Assembly: GCF_001468225.1 (NCBI RefSeq)
Contig: NZ_LNRU01000004.1
Span: 186,001 to 250,000, forward strand
Length of the DNA stretch: 64,000 bases
Direction of reading: 5' to 3'
DNA from: Sphingopyxis sp. H053
Lineage (GTDB): Bacteria; Pseudomonadota; Alphaproteobacteria; Sphingomonadales; Sphingomonadaceae
Shown here piece after piece: positions 53,852 to 60,606 of the stretch; the first letter of the stretch is position 1, and each line of letters begins with the position of its first letter. The notes below the pieces were generated by a model. It worked only from the letters and a program-made list of their open reading frames with translations, had not been told where the DNA came from and made no database searches. Position numbers and translations under genes: made by a program.

Positions 53852-54088
53852 GTGACGCGTCACGCTACCCTGCGCTATGAAAACTATAGACACAGCCTAT
53901 TGGAAAATTGTCTGGCTCACTGCGATAGTCGGCGCGACGGTGACGCAGAAGCGACGGCGTGCCTGACGCCGCGCCCCAGGATGAATGAGAGCGTCTTAGC
54001 CGAACGGACAAACTTCAACGGCGCCGCGGTTCGTCAAAATAAATACGGCCGCTAAGACGATGAAGAGAACAAGGGAGCTCACGCCACA
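53852..54088. other. Intergenic region with site D and a short gap
   Basis: 237 nt. Contains site D close to the gnd stop and then about 150 nt of leader. A minus-strand frame (53996-54322) overlaps the next plus-strand gene and runs against the promoter direction; I favour the plus strand. Confidence 0.45.
53875..53928 (+). promoter_or_regulatory. Stress promoter site D (upstream of msrA2 cluster)
   Basis: CTAT 53875-53878, ATAG 53886-53889, CTAT 53897-53900, N7 apart; -35-like TTGGAA 53900-53905, 17 bp, CGATAG 53923-53928. Shares most of a 65-nt block with site B, including ACTGCGATAGTCGGCG downstream, so the two promoters are duplicates. Confidence 0.75.
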
Positions 54089-54427
54089 GTGCTGCACCTC
54101 ATCGAGCCAGAGATACTTCCATCCGGCGCCTTCATCTTCACGCCGCTGGAACTGACGGTAATCGCGCTGGCGCGGAGCGAGAAAGGCCAAAGGTTCGGAT
54201 CGCGAGCCCGTCTCGCGCAGGCCCTCTTCAAGAGACATCAACTTGTCCCGGGACGGCGTGCAAATGGGACACTCGCTGATCCCCGGCTCGAAGTGCTCCG
54301 CGCGTTCGTCAACATGCTCCATCGGCGGGGCCAGCGGTTGGCTGCGGCGACGCAGATATTACGGGAGGCCGGCTTCAGCAGCGTGCAGGAAACCTGGCTT
54401 CGTTCGGAATGTGCACGGCCGCTGTGA
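54089..54427 (+). CDS. Hypothetical helical protein, 112 residues
   Basis: GTG 54089 with AGGGAG about 11 nt upstream. Sequence is regular: FTPLELTVIALARSEKGQRFGSRARLAQALFK, then DPRLEVLRAFVNMLHRRGQRLAAATQILREAGFS. No family recognised. It lies in the direction of promoter D. A competing minus-strand frame with one membrane helix covers part of it, so confidence is moderate. Confidence 0.5.
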   Translation: MLHLIEPEILPSGAFIFTPLELTVIALARSEKGQRFGSRARLAQALFKRHQLVPGRRANGTLADPRLEVLRAFVNMLHRRGQRLAAATQILREAGFSSVQETWLRSECARPL

Positions 54428-54470
54428 CCTCGTGCGTACCTTGAACCCTGCTACCGGAAGGCAACCATTT

Positions 54471-54704
54471 ATGACCAATATCTCCGGGACTTCCCTTTGG
54501 TTCAAAGACAACAAATCCCGTGCTTGGCGCGCGTTGCGACTTGCATTGGTCGCTTTCGTGATCCTCGGTTTAGTCGGCCTGTATCTGCGCCCGGCCATGA
54601 TGCATGTCCACAGTCCACTGTTGCTGGGTGTTCTTATCGGCTCGCTGATGCTTTCGTTGATTGCGTCCGCAGCGAGAAGGCTCAGGCGCGCGAGACGGCC
54701 CTGA
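54471..54704 (+). CDS. Small two-helix membrane protein
   Basis: 77 residues from ATG 54471. Two hydrophobic segments (LALVAFVILGLVGLYL; LLLGVLIGSLMLSLIAS) separated by RPAMMHVHSP, and a basic tail RRLRRARRP. Between the hypothetical gene and msrA2 on the same strand. Function unknown. Confidence 0.55.
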   Translation: MTNISGTSLWFKDNKSRAWRALRLALVAFVILGLVGLYLRPAMMHVHSPLLLGVLIGSLMLSLIASAARRLRRARRP

Positions 54705-54742
54705 TCTGCGGAAAGAAATACGTCTAGGCGCGAGAGGTGAAG

Positions 54743-55294
54743 ATGGCGAAGATCGGCTTTGGAGGGGGGTGCCATTGGTGCACCGAAGGGGTGTTCCAGG
54801 CGCTGCGCGGCGTTGCGCAGGTCGACCAGGGCTTTGTCCAATCGGACGCTCCGGCAGATAGCTGGTCGGAAGGGGTGATCGTCACCTTCGATCCTTCAAT
54901 CATTCCGTTGGCAACGCTGTGCGAGGTGCATCTCAGAACGCATTCAGCCGCCCGGGCCCGCTCCCCTAGCGACAAGTACCGCAGCGCGATCTATATCTTC
55001 GATGACAACCAGCGGCATGAGGCCGAATTGGCGATCGTCCGATTTGCCGAGGAATTCGGCAATACGGCGCATACCCTGGTTCTGCCCTTCAGAAGCTTCA
55101 AGGCTTCGGACGAGCGTTACCAGAACTATTATCGAACCGATCCGAGCCGGCCCTTCTGCCGCCGCTTCATCGATCCCAAGCTGGACTATATTCGGCAGCA
55201 TTTTTCGGAAGTGGCCCTGCCTGAACCGAACTCTGCCGCCGAGCAGCTGTCGATCGCGGCAATGTCTCGCAAGACCCCGACAGCGCTCCGATAA
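54743..55294 (+). CDS. MsrA-like methionine sulfoxide reductase (copy 2)
   Basis: 183 residues from ATG 54743 (CGAGAGG upstream; GTG 54737 possible). Catalytic region reads GGGCHWCTEGVFQAL instead of GCFWG, with two cysteines three apart; later FVQSD, YRSAIYIFDD, YQNYYRTD and FCRRFIDPK. A diverged MsrA subfamily, possibly with a different resolving cysteine. Follows the small membrane gene behind site D. Confidence 0.85.
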   Translation: MAKIGFGGGCHWCTEGVFQALRGVAQVDQGFVQSDAPADSWSEGVIVTFDPSIIPLATLCEVHLRTHSAARARSPSDKYRSAIYIFDDNQRHEAELAIVRFAEEFGNTAHTLVLPFRSFKASDERYQNYYRTDPSRPFCRRFIDPKLDYIRQHFSEVALPEPNSAAEQLSIAAMSRKTPTALR

Positions 55295-55340
55295 TGACTG
55301 ACAGGTCTTCATCCACCGCAACTCAATCAAGGACGTCGCC

Positions 55341-56360
55341 ATGATGATCAAACAGCCATTCACTGTTCTCCCTCTCGCCCTGGCGCTGCTTGGCCCGATA
55401 TCCTCTTCTCCCGGTTTAGCGGCTCCGACGCCCGCCGCGGTGCCCGACACCATAGCCGGGACCGTCCGCCAGACCGCTCCCGCAATCTATCGATTTACGA
55501 TTGGCGATGCCCAGATAACGGCATTGTCGGATGGGTCGGTCCCGCTGGACCTGCACCAGTTGCTGCGCGGCATCTCGGCGCAAACGATCGACGAAATTCT
55601 TGCCCGCAGTTTCCTCGCCAATCCCGCAGAGGCTTCGATCAACGCTTATCTGATCGACTTCAACGGGCGGCGGATCCTTGTCGATGTCGGTGCCGGCGAT
55701 CTTTTCGGCCCAGGCAATGGCGGCAGGCTGCTCGAAGCGCTTGCAGCAGCCGGGACCGCGCCGGAGACAATCACCGACATACTCATCACCCATGTCCACA
55801 GCGACCATAGCGGCGGTCTCACGAAGGCGGGCAAGATCGTCTTCCCGCGCGCGACGGTCTATGCCGGCGGTGCAGATATTCGCTTTTTCTCGGATGTTGC
55901 CAACGCAGCGAAGAGCGGGCTCGATAAGCGCTTCTGGACCGAGACCGAGCAGACGCTGACGCCCTATGTCACGGCCGGCCGGGTGAAGCCGATCGATACC
56001 GATGGCGAAGTCGTGCCGGGCATTCGTGCCGAACTGCAGCCTGGGCACACCCCGGGCACCGCCTTCTACACCTTGACCAGCAAGGGGCAGAGCATCGTCT
56101 TTGTCGGCGATGTCATCCACGCCGGCGCGGTTCAATTTCCACGCCCCGACGTGACGATCACTTTCGATGTTCGCCAGGACGAGGCGCGCGCCGTGCGGAA
56201 AGCTGCGTTCAGCCGCTTCGCTCGCGACCGTATGATGATCGCGGCGCCCCATCTTCCGTTCCCGGGGGTGGGTCACATTGCCGCCGACGGGTCCGGCTAC
56301 CGCTGGTACCCGATCGAACAGACGGATCGCGAGCCTATGAAGGAGAGGCTCAAGCTCTGA
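55341..56360 (+). CDS. Exported MBL-fold metallohydrolase
   Basis: 339 residues. Signal peptide (FTVLPLALALLGPISSSPGLAA), then the metallo-beta-lactamase fold: ILITHVHSDHSGGL (HxHxDH), ELQPGHTPGTAFY and IVFVGDVIH. Periplasmic. Similar to quorum-quenching lactonase-like or alkylsulfatase-like MBL proteins; substrate not resolvable. Confidence 0.88.
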   Translation: MMIKQPFTVLPLALALLGPISSSPGLAAPTPAAVPDTIAGTVRQTAPAIYRFTIGDAQITALSDGSVPLDLHQLLRGISAQTIDEILARSFLANPAEASINAYLIDFNGRRILVDVGAGDLFGPGNGGRLLEALAAAGTAPETITDILITHVHSDHSGGLTKAGKIVFPRATVYAGGADIRFFSDVANAAKSGLDKRFWTETEQTLTPYVTAGRVKPIDTDGEVVPGIRAELQPGHTPGTAFYTLTSKGQSIVFVGDVIHAGAVQFPRPDVTITFDVRQDEARAVRKAAFSRFARDRMMIAAPHLPFPGVGHIAADGSGYRWYPIEQTDREPMKERLKL

Positions 56361-56401
56361 AGCCCGCATCGCCTCTTGCATTCTCCAGCCACTGCGCTAT
56401 T

Positions 56402-56420
56402 TATATGCGCGGCGCATATA
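56402..56420. promoter_or_regulatory. Perfect 19-bp MarR operator at second MarR gene
   Basis: TATATGCGC-G-GCGCATATA, perfect dyad centred at 56411, 7 nt before ATG 56428. Such closeness to the gene start is typical of autorepression. Confidence 0.75.
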
Positions 56421-56427
56421 TACTGGA

Positions 56428-56964
56428 ATGCGATTGACCAAGGACGCTTCACCTTCCGATCGGCTCATCAATCTCTTTGGCGCCCTCGCGCAGGGGGTGT
56501 CGGATGAGATGCGCGGTGCTATATCGCAGCGCTTTCCGGCCGGCGGGGAGACCGCGGCGGCATTGAGCCTCATCGGCCATGAACCGGGCCTTTCGATCGA
56601 CCAGATCGGCAAGGCCCTGCGCCTGTCGCATGCCGGTGCTGCCCGCGTGGTCGAACGGCTGGTCGCTCAGAATTTCGTCTCGAAATCGCAATCCGCCGGC
56701 GATCGCCGCGTCATGCACGTGTCGTTGACGTCCGGCGGCGAGACGGAACGCAGGGCGCTCCTGAATCTGCGCAGCACAGCGATCACCGGGTTGCTCGCTG
56801 CGGTCGGCGAGAAGGACCGCGCTGCGCTGGAGCGCGTCGCGGAAACCATCCTCGCGTCATTGCCGCGCGACGAAGTGCGCGCGCGCACGACCTGCCGTTT
56901 CTGCGACCAAGAGAAGTGCACCAACTGTCCGACCGACATCGTCGGTCCCGGAATTACAAACTGA
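56428..56964 (+). CDS. MarR-family regulator with cysteine-rich tail (copy 2)
   Basis: 178 residues. MarR winged helix: ETAAALSLIGHEPGLSIDQI, RLSHAGAARVVERLVAQNFV, SKSQSAGDRRVMHVSLT. The tail CRFCDQEKCTNCPTDIVG shares CRxC-x4-C-x2-CP with copy 1. Overall arrangement (LFGAL start, HEPG/HQPG, LSHAG) shows the two are paralogues. The perfect operator just upstream indicates autoregulation. Followed by the RclC-like gene. Confidence 0.85.
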   Translation: MRLTKDASPSDRLINLFGALAQGVSDEMRGAISQRFPAGGETAAALSLIGHEPGLSIDQIGKALRLSHAGAARVVERLVAQNFVSKSQSAGDRRVMHVSLTSGGETERRALLNLRSTAITGLLAAVGEKDRAALERVAETILASLPRDEVRARTTCRFCDQEKCTNCPTDIVGPGITN

Positions 56965-57005
56965 CGCCTCTCGCCACATTTCCATCAACAAAAAGGGCAT
57001 TGATT

Positions 57006-57500
57006 ATGAGCTTATTGGAGAAATATTCATTCAGCGTCCCCGAGCATCAAATGCGCGAACTCGCTCTGCTGCGATGGGCCCTGGTCATTGTCTTTCTGTG
57101 GTTCGGCGGCATGAAATTCACGGCTTATGAGGCGCAAGGGATTGCCCCCTTCATCGAACACAGCCCGCTTATGGGCTGGCTTCACTCGCTGTTCGGTGTC
57201 CAGGGCGCCAGCCAGTTCATCGGCGCGATCGAACTCGCCACGGCGGCCGCGCTGATCCTCGGTGCATTCAAACCGATTTTCTCCGTCCTCGGCGCCGCCA
57301 TGTCGGCGGCGACCTATGCCATCACCTTGACCTTCTTCCTCTCGACGCCGGGTGTCGCCGAACCGACTGCCGGCGGGTTCCCGGCCATTTCGGCTATGCC
57401 CGGGCAATTTTTGTTGAAGGACGCCGTTTTGCTTGCTGCTTCGCTGGTTTTGCTCTCGGCGGCCGTCCGACAGAAAAAACCTGCCGGCGCGCAGCTCTAA
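57006..57500 (+). CDS. DUF417 (RclC/YkgB-like) membrane protein
   Basis: 164 residues from ATG 57006. DUF417 pattern: LRWALVIVFLWFGGMKFTAYEAQGIAPFIEHSPLM across helix one, then FIGAIELATAAALILG, AMSAATYAITLTFFLSTPGV and GQFLLKDAVLLAASLVLL. RclC in E. coli belongs to the reactive-chlorine resistance regulon. Here it follows a Cys-tailed MarR gene 41 nt downstream. Confidence 0.88.
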   Translation: MSLLEKYSFSVPEHQMRELALLRWALVIVFLWFGGMKFTAYEAQGIAPFIEHSPLMGWLHSLFGVQGASQFIGAIELATAAALILGAFKPIFSVLGAAMSAATYAITLTFFLSTPGVAEPTAGGFPAISAMPGQFLLKDAVLLAASLVLLSAAVRQKKPAGAQL

Positions 57501-57982
57501 GATAATCACGACGCTCCAGTCATGATGCGAACCTGTCGGCGAAAAGCGCGAGGCTTCCCGCCGACAGGCGCATCGAGCATGGCTTATCTTTTCTGGAGAG
57601 CTTGCCGCCCGACCGGGGAGGTGAGGCCGGAACGGGATTCCTCTCTCGCCCACATGGCCGCCTTCTCAAAATTGATCAATTTTCATCAGCAGCAACCGTG
57701 ATTGATCCTGCGATTGCCCGATATGGGATGGAATGCCGTCAGTCTGCTGCCTGATCAGCCGGCACACAAAGCGGACAGTCGACGGGAGGCGAATTTGGGG
57801 CCTCGAGACTGGCACTGTCATGGCAGTTAAGTAACTTCATCAGACGGTCGACCTGTTGGGTTCGAATGTGTCGTGCCCCCGGTGCGGCAAACGCCAATAA
57901 CAGCGGCGAGGGTGTCATCAACCTTGTCGCGATAGCTGCGGACGCTGGTTGCACAGCTTCAAAGACCAAGCGACAGGGCCGT
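57501..57982. other. Long intergenic region, no confident gene
   Basis: 482 nt. Contains a terminator hairpin (57532-57568). A minus-strand frame at 57739-57969 with a TTG start ends CPLCVPAD and could be a tiny Cys-containing protein, but lacks a ribosome site and is not accepted. Confidence 0.4.
57532..57568 (+). terminator. 10-bp stem terminator after rclC-like gene
   Basis: CCTGTCGGCG (57532-57541) pairs with CGCCGACAGG (57559-57568), 17-nt loop. Located 31 nt after the stop. GC-rich with no T-run. Confidence 0.55.
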
Positions 57983-58588
57983 TCAGCATAGAGGCGGGAC
58001 AGGCAGCGCCTGATTGATCGCCAGTCCGGCTAAGCGGGCCGTGGCGAGGAGACGGTCCACGTCTTGCCCGTTGCGTGCCTTGGCCGACATCCCGGACATG
58101 GTGGCGCTGACGAAATCGGTCAGTCGTCCGGACTCTTCCGGGTGCCGCGCGGCAATATAACGACGGATCACGTCTTCGGCGGCTGCATGGGTGGCGCAGG
58201 AAACGCTGCGCGCTCCGGCATCATTGCTATGTGTGCCTTCCAGCACCAAGCAACCGGCCGCCCCATTATTGGCGGCGTAGCGGCGCGCTGCCTCTTCAAG
58301 AACGGCAATGAGGCACTCGGCTACGGGCCGGTCAGCTCGCAAGATATCCGCCAGGGCAATGGCGCCGGTCTTGGCGTAGCGATCGAGAACGCGGAGGTAG
58401 AGACCGGCCTTGTTTCCGAAGGCTGCGTAAAAGCTCGGCGGGTTAATGCCGAGTGCGCCAGTGACATCGGCAACACTCACCGCATCGTAGCCGTATGTAT
58501 GGAACAATTGCTGCGCCGTTACGACCGCCTGGTCGGGATCGAAACGGCGTGGCCGGCCGCGCGGTCGCGATATATTTGTATGAGACAT
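57983..58588 (-). CDS. bdcR: BdcR-like TetR regulator
   Basis: 201 residues from ATG 58588. TetR HTH: AQQLFHTYGYDAVSVADVTGALGINPPSFYAAFGNKAG across residues 20-60; GAIALADILRADRPVAECLI, AAGCLVLEGTHS. This closely resembles E. coli BdcR (YjgJ), the repressor of bdcA, and the gene is divergent from a BdcA-like gene as in E. coli. The dyad at 58621-58642 is the likely operator. Confidence 0.85.
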   Translation of the reverse strand: MSHTNISRPRGRPRRFDPDQAVVTAQQLFHTYGYDAVSVADVTGALGINPPSFYAAFGNKAGLYLRVLDRYAKTGAIALADILRADRPVAECLIAVLEEAARRYAANNGAAGCLVLEGTHSNDAGARSVSCATHAAAEDVIRRYIAARHPEESGRLTDFVSATMSGMSAKARNGQDVDRLLATARLAGLAINQALPVPPLC

Positions 58589-58620
58589 TACAAAATCCAT
58601 TGACCTGATTTTTAGATAGC

Positions 58621-58642
58621 TTATGTAGCGCATCTTACATAA
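58621..58642. promoter_or_regulatory. Likely BdcR operator
   Basis: Perfect inverted repeat TTATGTA-N8-TACATAA in the 73-nt gap between divergent bdcR-like and bdcA-like genes. Confidence 0.65.
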
Positions 58643-58661
58643 CTCTCCAAGGGACGTTTCG

Positions 58662-59375
58662 ATGGCTGATTTTCAAGACAAATCTGTACTAGTGCTGGGA
58701 GGAAGCCGGGGGATTGGCGCCGCCATCGTACGACGCTTCGTGGCGGATGGCGCTCTTGTGACCTTCACTTACTCTGGGTCGCCCGAGGCGGCGCACCATT
58801 TGGCAGATGCGACCGGCAGCACCGCCGTTCAGACTGACAGTGCGGACCGCGATGCGGTCATAGCCCAGGTGCGCAACAGCGGAAAGCTGGACGTGCTGGT
58901 GGTCAATGCCGGGATTGCCGCCTTCGGAGATTCCCTTGACCTTGACCCCGACGCGGTGGATCGGCTGTTGCGCATCAATGTCCACGCACCCTACCACGCC
59001 TCGGTCGAGGCCGCTCGACAGATGCCCGAGGGTGGGCGGATCATCATTATCGGCTCGGTTAATGGCGACAGGATGCCCGTCGCAGGAATGGCGGCCTATG
59101 CACTGAGCAAATCCGCCCTCCAGGGCATGGCGCGCGGCCTTGCTCGCGACTTCGGCCCGCGCGGCATCACTATCAATGTCGTGCAACCAGGCCCGATCGA
59201 CACCGATGCCAACCCCGCAGACGGCCCGATGAAGGATATCCTGCACAGCTTCATGGCCATCAAGCGTCACGGGCGCCCAGAGGAGGTCGCGGGGATGGTG
59301 GCCTGGCTGGCGGGCCCGGAGGCGGGCTTCGTTACGGGCGCAATGCACACTATCGATGGTGCGTTCGGCGCCTGA
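58662..59375 (+). CDS. bdcA: BdcA-like short-chain dehydrogenase
   Basis: 237 residues. SDR motifs: LGGSRGIGAAIVRRF, VVNAGI, IGSVNGDRMPVAGMAAY-ALSK (Tyr-x3-Lys) and NVVQPGPIDTDANPADGPM. It is strikingly like E. coli BdcA (YjgI), which binds cyclic di-GMP and promotes biofilm dispersal. Divergent from bdcR. Acquired pair linking stress or signalling to biofilm escape; inferred. Confidence 0.9.
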   Translation: MADFQDKSVLVLGGSRGIGAAIVRRFVADGALVTFTYSGSPEAAHHLADATGSTAVQTDSADRDAVIAQVRNSGKLDVLVVNAGIAAFGDSLDLDPDAVDRLLRINVHAPYHASVEAARQMPEGGRIIIIGSVNGDRMPVAGMAAYALSKSALQGMARGLARDFGPRGITINVVQPGPIDTDANPADGPMKDILHSFMAIKRHGRPEEVAGMVAWLAGPEAGFVTGAMHTIDGAFGA

Positions 59376-59503
59376 CCGCTCAAGGAGCGGGCCGCTCCAA
59401 ATCGGGTTCGGCTCGCTTCTTGCGATCTCAACCGCAGTTCGCCCAGCGAGCATACCAAAGGAATGTCGATCATGTTGAAACTGCGCACCGTCGAGAATCT
59501 GCC

Positions 59504-60157
59504 GTGACCACTATCGGGATTATCGGCGCTGGGGAGGTCGGCAGCCAGATCGCACGTGCGGCCATTGCGAGCGGTTATAAGGTCGTCATGGCCAATTCGC
59601 GCGGACCAGAAACCCTTGGTGACCTCATCGCCGAGCTTGGACCGTCGGCACGGGCAGCGACTGCCGCTGGCGCGGCCGAGGCGGGCGACTTCGTCGTCAT
59701 AGCGGTGCCACTCAAACTGGAGAACAATATGCCGACCGAGCAACTGGCGGGCAAGATCGTGATCGACACCAACAATTATATGGCCTGGCGCGACGGACGA
59801 TATGCCATCGTCGAGTCGGGCGAAAAGACGGAACACGAACTGCGCCAGACGCAACTTCCAAAATCGAAGGTAATCAAGGCTTTCACTGCCATACAGGCGC
59901 CACGCCTGCTCAAACTGGGGACGCCACCGGGCTCGCCCGGTCGTCATGCATTGCCGGTATCGAGCAACTTCCCCGAAGCAGTGGCTCTTGTTACCCGGCT
60001 TAACGACCAGCTCGGCTACGACACAGTGGATCACAGCCCGCTCAGCCAGTCATGGCGCAGCGGCCCGGGTCAACCGGCGTGGCATGCCCACGCGCATCAG
60101 ACCAGACAAGAGCTGATTGCCAACCTCGCGAGCGCGCGACCGCAAAACCCGATTTGA
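59504..60157 (+). CDS. NADPH-binding F420-oxidoreductase-type protein
   Basis: 217 residues from GTG 59504 (VTTIGIIGAGEVG); the frame from 59420 extends without support. N-terminal GIIGAGEVGSQIARAA Rossmann loop and NSRGPETL (NADP-type), FVVIAVPLK, VIDTNNYMAWRDG. Family of NADPH:F420 or ferric-reductase-like proteins. Its 3' end overlaps the opposite-strand MarR gene by 108 nt. Confidence 0.85.
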   Translation: MTTIGIIGAGEVGSQIARAAIASGYKVVMANSRGPETLGDLIAELGPSARAATAAGAAEAGDFVVIAVPLKLENNMPTEQLAGKIVIDTNNYMAWRDGRYAIVESGEKTEHELRQTQLPKSKVIKAFTAIQAPRLLKLGTPPGSPGRHALPVSSNFPEAVALVTRLNDQLGYDTVDHSPLSQSWRSGPGQPAWHAHAHQTRQELIANLASARPQNPI

Positions 60158-60598
60158 TGGCGCGGACGACAATTCAATCGGCAGTCTCGCCATGACCGCC
60201 TCGGCGCGCTCGACTTTGCCTCTTTGGGTGAGGGCGATCAGATAGGCACGGCGATCATCGCGATCGGGCTGACGCTCGAGCAGTCCATCGATCACCATGC
60301 GATCGATAAGGCCTGAAAGTGACGATTGGCCGATCGCGAGCAGCTCTGCGAGTGTGCGCATCGGTGTCGCCGTGCCATCGGCCGACAGGGTCGTCAGCAT
60401 AGCGGCGCGACTGGGCGTGTTGCTTCTTTCCTTACCCTGCAATTCGGCTCGCACGCCCTGTTGCGCTCGCGCGAGGAGTGGCAGGAAATCGGCGCGTCTC
60501 TTTGCCTCGGCCTCGCGCGATCCGGGCTCGGGCGTAAGCTCTGCCGAATTTGCCCCGTTGCAAGGTGCCGATATTCTATCCGGGCCGAAGGTGCGCAC
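60050..60598 (-). CDS. MarR-family regulator (third), start uncertain
   Basis: About 182 residues from GTG 60598 (TTG 60625 also possible). MarR winged helix: SRAAMLTTLSADGTATPMRT-LAELLAIGQSSLSGLIDRMVIDGLLERQPDRDDRRAYLIALT. Lacks the cysteine tail of the other two. It follows the flavin disulfide reductase gene by 8 nt on the minus strand, so is probably co-transcribed. Overlaps the convergent gene at its 3' end. Confidence 0.75.
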   Translation of the reverse strand: MRTFGPDRISAPCNGANSAELTPEPGSREAEAKRRADFLPLLARAQQGVRAELQGKERSNTPSRAAMLTTLSADGTATPMRTLAELLAIGQSSLSGLIDRMVIDGLLERQPDRDDRRAYLIALTQRGKVERAEAVMARLPIELSSAPSNRVLRSRAREVGNQLLSGLMRVGMPRRLTRAAAP

Positions 60599-60606
60599 CG
60601 GTTGGC

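Noticed and set aside
53996..54322. Minus-strand frame with a C-terminal membrane helix
   Set aside because: Runs against promoter D and overlaps a plus-strand frame with a ribosome-binding site; kept only as an alternative.
57739..57969. Small minus-strand frame ending in CPLC
   Set aside because: TTG start without ribosome site and no recognisable family.
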